The notes beneath the pieces are model-generated. The model did no database searches. It saw only the letters and a list, made by a program, of their open reading frames with translations, and had not been told where the DNA came from. Shown piece after piece: positions 1-8,487 of a stretch of DNA of 64,000 nucleotides. Position numbers and translations under genes: made by a program. The stretch is from DASUXY01 sp035301985 (GTDB taxonomy: Bacteria; Bacillota; Bacilli; Bacillales; Amphibacillaceae), in the NCBI GenBank assembly GCA_035301985.1, contig DATGTE010000008.1, positions 1 to 64,000 on the forward strand, given 5' to 3'. Numbering within the stretch: the first letter of the stretch is position 1; each line of letters starts with the position of its first letter.

Positions 1-1
1 C

Positions 2-310
2 GAGCTTGTTTCAACTCCGTGGGATTCTGAGCGCGCATCATCTGGTGTAGTAAAAGAAGTGATGGAACAAAAAGGTTTTGACGTGACGGTGACACCTGTT
101 GACGTAGCGGTTGTCTTTGAGTCGGTTGCTAATGGAGATGGCGATGCAACGCTTGCGGCTTGGTTACCCATTACCCATCAAGATTTTTATGAACAATACA
201 AAGACGACTTTGACGACCTCGGAGTAAACTTAGAAGGTGCAAAAATTGGCTTAGTCGTTCCAGAATATATGGACATTGATTCGATTGAAGACCTTGAGGC
301 GGCTAACTGA
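2..310 (+). CDS. Glycine betaine ABC transporter substrate-binding protein, C-terminal part (OpuAC-like)
   Basis: The gene enters from the left edge, so its N-terminus and signal peptide are not in the window. The reading frame is open from base 2 and carries PWDSERASSGVVKEVM, followed by a GDGDATLAAWLP segment and GLVVPEYMD. These match the C-terminal half of OpuAC-type betaine binding proteins, which capture glycine betaine for an ABC importer. The end DSIEDLEAAN looks early but is the normal C-terminus of the B. subtilis OpuAC form, so this is not a truncation. A strong terminator follows 40 bases later. The family is fairly sure. The exact substrate (glycine betaine, proline betaine or carnitine) cannot be told. 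Confidence 0.85.
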   Translation, partial: ELVSTPWDSERASSGVVKEVMEQKGFDVTVTPVDVAVVFESVANGDGDATLAAWLPITHQDFYEQYKDDFDDLGVNLEGAKIGLVVPEYMDIDSIEDLEAAN

Positions 311-350
311 GTGATTGGAAATATAGATCTAATCATGATTATTGATTATA

Positions 351-386
351 AAAAAGCAATCAGCTGATGAGCTGGTTGCTTTTTTA
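351..386 (+). terminator. Rho-independent terminator of the opuAC-like gene
   Basis: The stem AAAAAGCAATCAGC pairs with GCTGGTTGCTTTTT around a six-base loop and continues into a T-run. The A-run on the other side may also let it stop the converging ytxH-type gene. Confidence 0.85.
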
Positions 387-413
387 TAGTTTGGTCATCA
401 TTTTAAGCGTAAT

Positions 414-776
414 TTATGATTGTTTTTGAACTTTTTCTTCTAAATCTTTTAGGCTGGATTCGATTTGCTCGAGGTATTCATGGATGTTGTCTCGGTGAGG
501 TTCGACCGTGTTTTTCCATTGAATCATTGAACTTTTCATATCTTGAGTTAATTCTTTCATTAAGATTGCGCCTTCCTTAGAGGTTTGGGAAATTTGTTCT
601 TTTAAACGCAAGCTATTTGTTTTAAGTTTTTCTAATGCAGTTTTCCATTCGATGCCTTGCTGTTTAATATTTTTACGGAGTTCTTTACCAGAGTAAGGTG
701 TGCTTAATAATGTAATGGTAGCACCTACAGCACCTCCAACGAAAGCACCGAGTAAAAGTGATTTTCCTTTTGTCAT
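414..776 (-). CDS. yhaH: YtxH-domain small membrane-associated protein (YhaH-like)
   Basis: A 120-residue protein starting MTKGKSLLLGAFVGGAVGA. It has one glycine-rich N-terminal hydrophobic segment (about residues 5-22) followed by the YtxH hallmark LLSTPYSGKELR. A long charged, probably coiled-coil tail follows. I chose the ATG at 776 because AAAGGAG lies nine bases upstream. The ATG at 782 is too close to that site, and the one at 812 lies upstream of it. The YtxH family is linked to general stress in Bacillus, but its molecular role is unknown. Position next to trpP and hit matches B. subtilis yhaH. Confidence 0.8.
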   Translation of the reverse strand: MTKGKSLLLGAFVGGAVGATITLLSTPYSGKELRKNIKQQGIEWKTALEKLKTNSLRLKEQISQTSKEGAILMKELTQDMKSSMIQWKNTVEPHRDNIHEYLEQIESSLKDLEEKVQKQS

Positions 777-902
777 AAACATTTGCTCCTTTCTTCGATA
801 TGTTTTGTTCATATAGTGATTTGATCTATACGGTTAGAAACTCATTTCGTTCGGATGGCTTAGCATACTTGTCGTCTAGTCGTATGAGCAGTCATATCTT
901 CG

Positions 903-934
903 TAAAAATCCTCTGACATTTTTGTCAGAGGATT
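903..934 (-). terminator. Terminator of trpP
   Basis: A perfect 12-bp stem, AATCCTCTGACA and TGTCAGAGGATT with a four-base loop, is followed on the minus strand by TTTTT. It lies just past the trpP stop codon. Confidence 0.85.
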
Positions 935-947
935 GGGTTGATTTTGT

Positions 948-1478
948 TCATCTGTTTGACAAAGTGGCCATCGGTTTGGTACGTTTTCGAATACCTTGTA
1001 TAATCGGGTATACAATAATCATGACTAACGTGTTAACGGCTGTGGCAGGTAATACAATTCCTACGAAAAGGGTTACGAAACCACCTTCCATCAAACCGAT
1101 GATATAAAGTGCGACACTCAGGAATACCGCTCCACTAATCATTGTACCGATTCCTGTGAGCAGGGGGGCGATCATATTCTCATGGACTTTACTTCTCATA
1201 AGAAGAAATAAACCTAAAAATAACAGTGCAGTAATCGGTTTATCGATGATGTTAGCGATTTGTCCTCCAGGCACCCCAGTTGTTAATGCTGAAACAATAC
1301 CCGTTGTGATCGATAAAATAATGACATATTTCATTTGTGGAACGAATAAAATGCCTAAAAACATCATTGACAACAACATATCCGGTTTCATTCCGAATAA
1401 AATCGGTGGGACAATCGTGTGTAAAACCGCACCTATACCAACAAATAAGGACAACATAACTAATGTTCGTGTATTCAC
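948..1478 (-). CDS. trpP: Tryptophan transporter TrpP
   Basis: A 176-residue, highly hydrophobic protein with about five to six membrane segments, starting NTRTLVMLSLFVGIGAVLH and containing the TrpP-like stretch TTGVPGGQIANIIDKP. TrpP imports tryptophan in Bacillus. The start is GTG at 1478, eight bases after GAGGAGAG. That ribosome site lies inside a run of six GAG triplets spaced every five bases, the signature of binding by the tryptophan-activated protein TRAP, so translation is probably shut off when tryptophan is plentiful. Gene order yhaH-trpP-hit agrees with B. subtilis. Confidence 0.88.
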   Translation of the reverse strand: MNTRTLVMLSLFVGIGAVLHTIVPPILFGMKPDMLLSMMFLGILFVPQMKYVIILSITTGIVSALTTGVPGGQIANIIDKPITALLFLGLFLLMRSKVHENMIAPLLTGIGTMISGAVFLSVALYIIGLMEGGFVTLFVGIVLPATAVNTLVMIIVYPIIQGIRKRTKPMATLSNR

Positions 1479-1486
1479 TTGTTAAT

Positions 1487-1514
1487 CTCTCCTCGTCTCT
1501 TCTCATCTCAACTC
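1487..1514 (-). promoter_or_regulatory. TRAP-like (GAG)6 binding site covering the trpP ribosome binding site
   Basis: On the minus strand the leader reads six GAG triplets, each separated by exactly two bases (plus-strand CTC at 1487, 1492, 1497, 1502, 1507 and 1512). The last two triplets form the Shine-Dalgarno sequence, eight bases before the GTG start. Known TRAP targets are arrays of GAG/UAG triplets with 2-3 base spacers, and TRAP blocks trpP translation in B. subtilis. The array is seen. TRAP binding is inferred. Confidence 0.8.
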
Positions 1515-1641
1515 TTTTTTGTTCCCAGCTGTACGCTCATGTCAGTTGCGGAAGCTTAATTTTAGTATACCAAAAATAATTCCAAACAAAAAGAGAAAAT
1601 TTTAAACGGACTAAAATAAATATGGATGCGAGCATTTACGA

Positions 1642-2073
1642 TTAGTCATCTAAGTTTTTACTAATTTCTTGAGCAATTTGTTGTAAATCTTCAGGTGTAT
1701 AATCATCTCGGTGGGTCACCCAATTGGTGGAATACCCGTCGGTTTCATCGTAACGAGGAATGAGATGAATATGTAAATGGAAGACCGTTTGATCACCGGG
1801 AATTTCATTGTTATTGAGTATGTTCAGACCGGCAGGTTGATACGTGTCCTTAATAGCGTTCGCAATTTTAGGAACAGGAGCAAACAACTTTTTAGCCACT
1901 TTTTTAGGTGTTTCATAAATATTTTGTGTATGTTTCTTTGGAATAACGAGTGTATGTCCTTTTGTTACTTGACTGATGTCCAAAAATGCATAAACATCGT
2001 CATCTTCATATACTTTTGCGGATGGTACTTCTCCTTCAATAATTTTACAGAACAGGCAATTTTCATGTTTCAT
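1642..2073 (-). CDS. hit: HIT family nucleotide-binding protein
   Basis: A 143-residue protein of normal family length. The N-terminus has CLFCKIIEGEVPS, a paired-cysteine entry typical of Zn-binding bacterial HIT proteins. The catalytic histidine triad HLHIHLIPR lies at about residues 99-107. HIT proteins hydrolyse or transfer nucleotide phosphoramidate-type substrates. The physiological substrate of this clade is not known. The ATG at 2073 has AAGGAGATG just upstream. It is divergent from ecsAB, as in B. subtilis. Confidence 0.92.
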   Translation of the reverse strand: MKHENCLFCKIIEGEVPSAKVYEDDDVYAFLDISQVTKGHTLVIPKKHTQNIYETPKKVAKKLFAPVPKIANAIKDTYQPAGLNILNNNEIPGDQTVFHLHIHLIPRYDETDGYSTNWVTHRDDYTPEDLQQIAQEISKNLDD

Positions 2074-2170
2074 ATTATGACATCTCCTTGTGGGTGTTTG
2101 ATTCTATTGTATAGAGAAATGATTCACTTTGTAAAGTTTTCCGATAACTATATCAACAATAAAATAGAAA

Positions 2171-2197
2171 CAGGCTCTGTTCGAGTGAACGAGCCTG
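2171..2197 (-). other. Hairpin with T-rich 3' flank in the hit leader region
   Basis: CAGGCTC and GTTC pair with GAAC and GAGCCTG around a four-base loop with one bulge. On the minus strand it is followed by TTTCTATTTTA. It lies about 100 bases upstream of hit, so it could be a leader structure or a leftover terminator. The rest of 2074-2500 shows no gene. Confidence 0.45.
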
Positions 2198-2507
2198 CCT
2201 TAAGAGGAAAAAGAGATCGCATCTAATGTGTTGATTTTGTTAAGGTTTAAGCAACTGTCATTACAAGCGAATCCCTTACAAATCCATATTGTGCTCAACA
2301 TAGATTCAAGTCATTAGATGTGAATCACAAGCACCTCTTATGGTTGTATGAGTGAACAATCTCTATTTCCTCATTTGATAGTATGGATATTTTAACGCAA
2401 ATCATACATTTTTTTCGAGTGATGTCGATATGAAGCTAATGATTTGTTTTGGTTTTCATTTATAAAAGTGGTAACATTTTATGTAAGAAGAAACGAGGGG
2501 GATGCTT

Positions 2508-3251
2508 GTGAAACCGTTGTTGCAAATACGTAACTTGTATGGTGGATATACCCATAAAAATGTATTACACGGGATTACATTTGATGTTTTTCCTGGAGAA
2601 ATTGTTGGACTAATTGGGTTAAATGGGGCGGGAAAAAGTACGACGATTAAACATGTCATCGGATTAATGGAAGCTAAAAAAGGCTCGATTTCTGTGAACG
2701 GTCAAACGTTTAGAGATTATCCAACTACATACCGAAGTTACATGTCGTATATCCCCGAAGTGCCAATCCTATATGATGAATTAACTTTATATGAACACCT
2801 CCGTTTAACTGCGATGGCATACAATCTATCTGAAGAAACATTCGAGAAACGATTACAACCGTTATTAAAAGAGTTTCGCATGGAAAAAAGGTTGAAGTGG
2901 TTCCCAGTCCATTTTTCAAAAGGAATGCGACAGAAAGTGATGATCATGTGTGCATTTTTAATTGAACCTGAACTGTATGTCGTAGATGAGCCATTCGTGG
3001 GACTGGATCCGTTGGCTATCCAATCTTATTTACAATTAATGGAGAAAATGAAGAAAAAGGGTGCGGGTGTGTTAATGTCAACACATATTTTAGCAACAGC
3101 TGAACGTTATTGTGATCGATTTGTTATTTTACATGAGGGTAAGACGAGAGCGATTGGTACGTTGGACGGCTTGCGAGAGCAGTTTGATATGCCAGGTGCT
3201 GCTTTAGATGATTTATATATTGAGCTGACGAAGGAAGAGAGCCATGTTTGA
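2508..3251 (+). CDS. ecsA: ABC transporter ATPase EcsA
   Basis: Cytoplasmic ATPase of the Ecs transporter, which in B. subtilis affects protein secretion, proteolysis and competence. Visible motifs are the Walker A GLNGAGKST (about residues 37-45), the signature FSKGMRQK, Walker B LYVVDEP and the switch STHILATAERYCD. The GTG at 2508 is preferred because GAGGGG then sits about six bases upstream, while the ATG at 2502 touches it. The last eight bases overlap ecsB. B. subtilis has ecsC downstream, but none is present here. Confidence 0.93.
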   Translation: MKPLLQIRNLYGGYTHKNVLHGITFDVFPGEIVGLIGLNGAGKSTTIKHVIGLMEAKKGSISVNGQTFRDYPTTYRSYMSYIPEVPILYDELTLYEHLRLTAMAYNLSEETFEKRLQPLLKEFRMEKRLKWFPVHFSKGMRQKVMIMCAFLIEPELYVVDEPFVGLDPLAIQSYLQLMEKMKKKGAGVLMSTHILATAERYCDRFVILHEGKTRAIGTLDGLREQFDMPGAALDDLYIELTKEESHV

Positions 3252-4455
3252 TTCACATGGGCTATTCAAACAAAGGTTTTTAAACCATATGCAAGAGTTG
3301 AAACGCTATCTCCAGTATATATTTAACGGACATATGGCTATTGCAATGGTTTTCTTTCTATCCGTTATGGCGATTTATTATCAAAAATGGTTGGAACAAT
3401 TACCCGATTATTTTCCTGGCGCACTTGTCATCAGTATTGTGTTCGGTGTCGTGGTTAGCAAGAGTCCTGTTCGTACGTTGCTCAAGGAGCCTGATCTTGT
3501 TTTTTTAATGATGGCTGAACATAAGATGAAATCATATTTTCGCGATGCGCTCCTCTATAGTTTTGTCGTCCAACTATACTTGATTGTACTTGCTGTTAGT
3601 GTTATGGCGCCGTTATATTTTACGGTTTATCCAGATCGATCTGGAAGGGCGTATTTACTCACAGCTGTCATTGTGCTCATTTTTAAGGGGTGGAATTTAC
3701 TTGCGAATTGGTGGATGTTGAAAATTAGGGATACACGAATTCGCTATACGGATCAGACGATACGTTTTCTATTAAATATGATTGTGTTTTACTTTTTAGT
3801 TCGTGGAGACATGATGTTGGCAAGTTTAGCGACGGTTCTATTTGTCATTGTGTTTTTATACGATTATTCGTTAGGACGGAAACAAGCAGGTGTCGCTTGG
3901 GATGTGTTGGTGGAAAACGATCAACAACGTATGCAATCCTTTTACCGTTTCGCAAATATGTTTACCGATGTTCCTCATTTGAAAAATCGCATTAAAAAAA
4001 GGAGTTGGCTCGTTTCATTTATTCAACGTATCCCATTTGAAAACAAGTACACATATGATTATTTGTACCGGATTACATTTGCTCGCAGTGGGGATTATCT
4101 CGGTTTGTACGTGCGATTAATCATCATCGGTAGTCTTGTTATTATCTTTATTCCCAATGTTTGGATTAAAATTGCCTTAGGAATCTTGTTTTTGTATATG
4201 ACGAGCTTCCAAATGATGACGTTGTACCACCATCATCGAACGATCGTATGGCTCGATTTATATCCAGTTAATTTTAGGCGGCGTCAAGTAGCGTTGATTC
4301 ACTTGATTTTGCAATTGACGTCGGTCCAAGTGATTGTTTTTTCACTTATGTTTGTTGTGACACAAGCATATAGTGGTTTTGTCATCATGCTGATTGGAGG
4401 AATGGTTTTCAATTATTTATTCGTAAATCGTTACGTGAAGCAAAAATTAGTATAA
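3244..4455 (+). CDS. ecsB: ABC transporter permease EcsB
   Basis: A 403-residue membrane protein that starts inside the end of ecsA and is therefore translationally coupled to it. Around eight hydrophobic segments can be seen, with long cytoplasmic stretches around residues 215-275 containing KNRIKKRSWLVSFIQRIPFENKY. This size and layout match EcsB, the membrane partner of EcsA. The transported substrate is unknown. A terminator-like stem follows directly after the stop codon, which supports a two-gene operon. Confidence 0.9.
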   Translation: MFDSHGLFKQRFLNHMQELKRYLQYIFNGHMAIAMVFFLSVMAIYYQKWLEQLPDYFPGALVISIVFGVVVSKSPVRTLLKEPDLVFLMMAEHKMKSYFRDALLYSFVVQLYLIVLAVSVMAPLYFTVYPDRSGRAYLLTAVIVLIFKGWNLLANWWMLKIRDTRIRYTDQTIRFLLNMIVFYFLVRGDMMLASLATVLFVIVFLYDYSLGRKQAGVAWDVLVENDQQRMQSFYRFANMFTDVPHLKNRIKKRSWLVSFIQRIPFENKYTYDYLYRITFARSGDYLGLYVRLIIIGSLVIIFIPNVWIKIALGILFLYMTSFQMMTLYHHHRTIVWLDLYPVNFRRRQVALIHLILQLTSVQVIVFSLMFVVTQAYSGFVIMLIGGMVFNYLFVNRYVKQKLV

Positions 4456-4496
4456 ACGAACGACTTATTCAGTTAGATGAAATCGTCGTTCGTTTT
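4455..4496 (+). terminator. Likely terminator of ecsAB
   Basis: AACGAACGAC pairs with GTCGTTCGTT in a 10-bp stem with a 20-base loop, followed by TTTT. The large loop makes it weaker than the other terminators here. Confidence 0.6.
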
Positions 4497-4546
4497 GCAG
4501 AGGCCTTTGTTTTTTGTTTATGAATATGATCGAGAAAATGTTACAT

Positions 4547-5725
4547 TTATACGTTCCTTTCTTGAAAGGAGAAGTATGTTTGGATTAACATTTTAGCCGC
4601 GATAGGGAGTGCTCGTTCGTCAATATCAAACTTGGGGTGATGGTGTGGATAATGGTGACCTTCTTTTTGGGCCCCTGTGAAAAAATAGGCTCCACGTTTA
4701 TGCATCGTGTAATAAGCAAAGTCTTCACCACTCATCACGGGCACGACTTCTTCAGCCTTATGGACGTCTTTTACGTGTTGGCTTGATTGGAGAATAAGTT
4801 CAGCATCTTGTTCGTGGTTGATGAGGGGAGGATACCCTTTTTCATAATCGAATGTATAGGTGATGTCATTTCCTAGGCAGATTCCTTTGATAATTCTCTC
4901 CATTTCCTCCATGATTCGTTGTTGAGTGTTTGCCTGCAGATAGCGGACGGTTCCTTCGAGTTCGGCTTTGTCACTAATAATGTTAAAGGCATTCCCTGCT
5001 CGAAATTTTCCGATTGTCACAACAGCCGTTTCTAACGGATCCAGGCGTCTGGAAACAATTTGTTGTAACTGGTTTACCAATTGTGCTCCAATGACAAGCG
5101 CATCTTTTGTTTCATGTGGATGGGCTCCATGTCCCCCTTTGCCTTGCAACGTAATTTTAAAGCGGTCGACTCCGGCCATGAAAGCATCTTTTGATGTTTC
5201 TATCTTTCCGACGGGTACGGTTGCCCACAGATGTGTTCCAAAGACTGCGTCTACATGGTCAATTGCTCCAGATTCGACAATCGGTTTGGCTCCCCCAGGG
5301 GCATATTCTTCTGCATGTTGATGGAGAAAGACGATTGTACCTGGCAATTGATCTCTAAATTGTTGCATCACTTTCGCCAGGACGAGCAATGTAGCTGTAT
5401 GTCCATCGTGTCCACAGGCATGCATAACGCCATCAACTTTTGAGCGATAGGGGACATTTTTTTCATCGTGGATCGGCAAGGCGTCAAAGTCCGCTCGGAG
5501 CGCAACCGTTTTTCCTTGTTTTTTTCCTTTTAAGGTAGCGATGACTCCATTTCCGCCCACCTCCGTTTCATACGGAATGCCTAATTTTTCATAATAATTG
5601 GCTATAAAACGAGCTGTTTCATATTCTTGGAATGACAATTCGGGGTACTGATGTAAATGGCGCCGAATGTGGACCATTTCCGGAAAAAGCTGATCAATGG
5701 ATTGATGAATGTTTTTAAGCAACAT
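4547..5725 (-). CDS. yhaA: M20 family metal-dependent amidohydrolase (YhaA-like)
   Basis: A 392-residue protein of the N-acyl-amino-acid amidohydrolase / hippurate hydrolase group. The metal site motif HACGHDGHTA is at residues 102-111 with C104 and H106 as ligands, EE at 139-140 carries the catalytic glutamate, and MSGEDFAYY near residue 330 completes the site. The dimerisation domain lies between. A perfect AAGGAGG precedes the ATG at 5725. Likely substrates are N-acyl amino acids, but none can be assigned. Its place after ecsAB matches B. subtilis yhaA. Confidence 0.88.
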   Translation of the reverse strand: MLLKNIHQSIDQLFPEMVHIRRHLHQYPELSFQEYETARFIANYYEKLGIPYETEVGGNGVIATLKGKKQGKTVALRADFDALPIHDEKNVPYRSKVDGVMHACGHDGHTATLLVLAKVMQQFRDQLPGTIVFLHQHAEEYAPGGAKPIVESGAIDHVDAVFGTHLWATVPVGKIETSKDAFMAGVDRFKITLQGKGGHGAHPHETKDALVIGAQLVNQLQQIVSRRLDPLETAVVTIGKFRAGNAFNIISDKAELEGTVRYLQANTQQRIMEEMERIIKGICLGNDITYTFDYEKGYPPLINHEQDAELILQSSQHVKDVHKAEEVVPVMSGEDFAYYTMHKRGAYFFTGAQKEGHHYPHHHPKFDIDERALPIAAKMLIQTYFSFQERNV

Positions 5726-5830
5726 AAATCCTCCTTACACATACCTTTCTAATTATTATATCACTGTTCAATCTAGAAAAGAATGGGAATTGTGTCGCGA
5801 TATCAATAAAGCTTATCGCATATGGAAACA

Positions 5831-5860
5831 TAAAAAAAGTGACCTCATGGGAGGCCACTT
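5831..5860 (-). terminator. Terminator of the ferritin-like gene
   Basis: On the minus strand AAGTGGCCTC and GAGGTCACTT form a 10-bp stem with loop CCAT, followed by a seven-base T-run. It lies 17 bases past the stop codon. Confidence 0.88.
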
Positions 5861-5877
5861 GATTAAGTAGATCTTTG

Positions 5878-6300
5878 TTAATTGTTGAGTAAACGTTCGA
5901 TTTCTTCTTTATGACGTGTTTCATCGGCAATCATATCTTCTAGTTGAATCGCTAGTTCGGTTAACCCAAGTTTTTCAGCTTGCTTTTTTCGTTTCGTGTA
6001 GCGCTTGATAGTATCTGTTTCCGCTTGAAGTGCTGCTTGAAGTAAGTCAGTTGTTTCTGTCGGCTGGGCTACTTCAGCTGCTTTCGTCGTTGGCGTCCCG
6101 CCGAGAGCTTTAATTTTTTCCGCTAAGTATAAAGCATGTCCAAGCTCATCCGTGATTTCTGCTTCAAAAAAAGGTTTGAGTGCAGGGCGCTCGAATCCAG
6201 ATACAACACTGGCATTGTATGTGTACTGGATCGCTGCAGCGTATTCGTTAGCTAAATCTACGTTTAAATCAGCAATTAATTGTTGTAAGTCTTTGTCCAT
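5878..6300 (-). CDS. Ferritin-like di-iron protein
   Basis: A 140-residue four-helix protein of the bacterioferritin/ferritin-like superfamily. The di-iron ligand pattern is complete: E19, E52 and H55 in EXXH, E94, and E127 and H130 in EXXH. It could store iron or handle peroxide. It is shorter than classical bacterioferritin, and no heme-binding methionine is evident. It has its own ribosome site (AGGTGG) and terminator, so it is probably a single-gene unit. A Dps-type role cannot be ruled out. Confidence 0.82.
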   Translation of the reverse strand: MDKDLQQLIADLNVDLANEYAAAIQYTYNASVVSGFERPALKPFFEAEITDELGHALYLAEKIKALGGTPTTKAAEVAQPTETTDLLQAALQAETDTIKRYTKRKKQAEKLGLTELAIQLEDMIADETRHKEEIERLLNN

Positions 6301-6446
6301 AAAAAAACCACCTCATTTATTTTTATTGCTACACAACGATACCCTGTCTCAGCAAGTTTAAAACGTATTTAATAAAATTGCTCGATCAATGATTGCATGT
6401 TTGATTTAATTTTCGGTATGATTCAAGAAAAGGAGTTGTTTGAACC

Positions 6447-7085
6447 GTGAGAAGACAACGGATTATCCTGTCACTGAGCACTATTTTTATGATCGGGATA
6501 ATTGTAGTGTGGCTCGTTCAAATCTTAAATGATCAGGTACCATTGTTTGATCAATGGTCGAGGGATCTTGCATTGTCACAGAACGATACGAAGTGGTATA
6601 TATTTTTTGTTGTTTTAACAAAGCTTGGCTCTAGAACATTTCTTATACCATTTACCATTGTCATGGGGCTTTTGTTATGGTGGTTGTACCAGGATTGGTT
6701 GCCGGCATTATTATTAAGTGGTGGGACATTATTTACTCATTATTTAAACCAAACGATTAAGAATATCATAGCTAGGGAAAGACCGAGTATTTCCGCGGTG
6801 CTGCATGCGGAAGGTTACAGTTTTCCATCGGGGCATGCGATGCTTTCAATGGTATGTTACGGACTGTTCACCTATTACATTGTAAAAAAACTTCCATCAC
6901 AACGCTCCATTTTTTTGACACAATTCTTTTTTGCACTTCTTATTTTTTTCATCGGATTTAGTCGAATCGCTCTTCATGTTCACTATGCGACCGATGTTAT
7001 GTCAGGGTTTTTCGGAGGCTTTTTATGTTTAATCGGATGGATGGCTCTTGATCACCATATCAGCACACGGCGCGGTTTGTCATAA
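6447..7085 (+). CDS. PAP2 superfamily membrane phosphatase
   Basis: A 212-residue protein with about six membrane segments and all three PAP2 motifs: K105-x6-RP at 112-113, PSGH at 127-130 and SR(172-173)-x5-H179-x3-D183. Such enzymes dephosphorylate lipid phosphates such as undecaprenyl pyrophosphate or phosphatidylglycerol phosphate on the outer face of the membrane. The start is GTG with AAGGAG eleven bases upstream. Which lipid it uses cannot be told from sequence. Confidence 0.88.
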   Translation: MRRQRIILSLSTIFMIGIIVVWLVQILNDQVPLFDQWSRDLALSQNDTKWYIFFVVLTKLGSRTFLIPFTIVMGLLLWWLYQDWLPALLLSGGTLFTHYLNQTIKNIIARERPSISAVLHAEGYSFPSGHAMLSMVCYGLFTYYIVKKLPSQRSIFLTQFFFALLIFFIGFSRIALHVHYATDVMSGFFGGFLCLIGWMALDHHISTRRGLS

Positions 7086-7192
7086 GACGGAACATACAAG
7101 GTAAAAAACGGACGAACCATAGTAGATGTCTTGATTTTTCGAAATTTTCGTTATAAAATACGGAATAAAATTATTTTAGGGAGAGCTGGAGA

Positions 7193-8164
7193 TTGAAGAC
7201 AATAGAAAAAGTGAGTCGCATCGCGGAAAATACGTTTGCTATATGGGTTATATTTTTTGGGGTGTTAGCATTTTTATTTCCAGGTGGTTTTTTGTGGATT
7301 GCTCCTCACATATCATTACTGCTTGGGATCATTATGTTTGGAATGGGAATGACGCTTTCATTAGAAGATTTTAAAGGAATTGTTAAAGCTCCAAAAAGCG
7401 TTTTCATAGGGGTGTTTGCTCAATATACAATCATGCCTTTGATTGCTTTTGGGTTAGCGCATCTGTTTAAGCTGTCTCCTGAAGTAGCGGTAGGGGTAAT
7501 TTTAGTTGGATGTGCGCCGGGTGGGACGGCATCAAATGTCATGACGTATTTAGCGAAGGGGAATACGGCTTTATCTGTGACAATCACTGCTGTTTCAACC
7601 ATTTTAGCTCCTGTTCTCACACCGACTTTGACCCTGTTGTTAGCGAGTAAGTGGCTGCCTGTTTCTGCAAGTAATATGTTTTTCTCAATTGTTCAAATTG
7701 TTCTCATACCTATTGTACTTGGAATTGTTGTCCGCTTATTGTTTACGAAGCAAGTGGAACAAAGTGTAAAAGCATTACCCCTCGTATCCGTGATTGGTAT
7801 TGTTGCCGTAGCGTCTGCCGTCGTCGCGGTGAATAAAGAAGCGATTGCAACGACGGGTTTAGTCATTTTTTCGGTTGTTGTATTACATAATGTATTCGGA
7901 TTGTTTATTGGTTATTTCGTAGCAAAATTGTTGCGGTTTGATTATGAGGATCAAAAAGCAATCGCAATTGAAGTTGGCATGCAAAATTCAGGCCTTGCTT
8001 CAGCACTTTCATTAGCACACTTTGCCCCGATTTCAGCCGTACCGAGTGCTATTTTTAGTGTGTGGCACAATATTTCGGGTCCTCTTTTAGCAACGTGGTG
8101 GGGTAAAAGAAGTCATGATGCGGAAAGTGAGTCGGATCCTCACAAAAAAGGGCTTAATCGTTAA
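7193..8164 (+). CDS. Bile acid:sodium symporter (BASS) family transporter
   Basis: A 323-residue membrane protein with about nine to ten helices. Family marks include GMGMTLSLEDF near residue 50, GCAPGGTASNVMTYLAKGN near 105-125 and EVGMQNSGLASALS near 260. Bacterial BASS members carry organic anions, keto acids or pantothenate precursors with sodium, so bile acid is not implied. The start is TTG with GGGAG about eight bases upstream. It ends in a charged tail with a terminator after it, and it is not in the arg operon. Confidence 0.85.
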   Translation: MKTIEKVSRIAENTFAIWVIFFGVLAFLFPGGFLWIAPHISLLLGIIMFGMGMTLSLEDFKGIVKAPKSVFIGVFAQYTIMPLIAFGLAHLFKLSPEVAVGVILVGCAPGGTASNVMTYLAKGNTALSVTITAVSTILAPVLTPTLTLLLASKWLPVSASNMFFSIVQIVLIPIVLGIVVRLLFTKQVEQSVKALPLVSVIGIVAVASAVVAVNKEAIATTGLVIFSVVVLHNVFGLFIGYFVAKLLRFDYEDQKAIAIEVGMQNSGLASALSLAHFAPISAVPSAIFSVWHNISGPLLATWWGKRSHDAESESDPHKKGLNR

Positions 8165-8245
8165 CAGAACTTCGGTTGAATATAAAGACATTTAAATTTC
8201 AGTCTCGTTTTGTTCATGGATCAATTACGACTTGATTTACATGTT

Positions 8246-8274
8246 AAACCGCATGTTCATGATGCGGTGTTTTT
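8246..8274 (+). terminator. Terminator of the BASS transporter gene
   Basis: ACCGCAT pairs with ATGCGGT around a seven-base loop, then G and TTTTT. It separates the transporter from the arg promoter. Apart from this and the promoter, the 323 bases between the genes show nothing recognisable. Confidence 0.75.
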
Positions 8275-8429
8275 GTTCATTCTGTCATAGATATATGGAT
8301 TCATGTCTTGAATGTCCTTTTGTGTAAAAAAGAATTACGGATGACGGATAGATATATTTAAGTATATGTACTAACATTGGCGTTTCAGACAAAAGAATCC
8401 GTTATTTGCAAAAGTTCATAAATATACAC

Positions 8430-8457
8430 TTGATTTTATTTTTATACATTTTATAAT
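8430..8457 (+). promoter_or_regulatory. Sigma-A promoter of argCJBD
   Basis: TTGATT and TATAAT are separated by 16 bases, with the -10 box ending 30 bases before the argC start. AT-rich sequence around it would suit ArgR/AhrC boxes, but I could not assign one with confidence. Confidence 0.65.
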
Positions 8458-8487
8458 AGAGTTTATACAGTTTAAAGGAGGAGTAAC

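Noticed and set aside
284..310. Apparent premature stop in the opuAC-like gene
   Set aside because: B. subtilis-type OpuAC proteins also end right after SIEDL, and a terminator follows at once, so this is the natural end.
922..1485. Open frames of 61 and 109 codons on the plus strand opposite trpP
   Set aside because: They are antisense shadows without ribosome sites. trpP is clearly coding on the minus strand.
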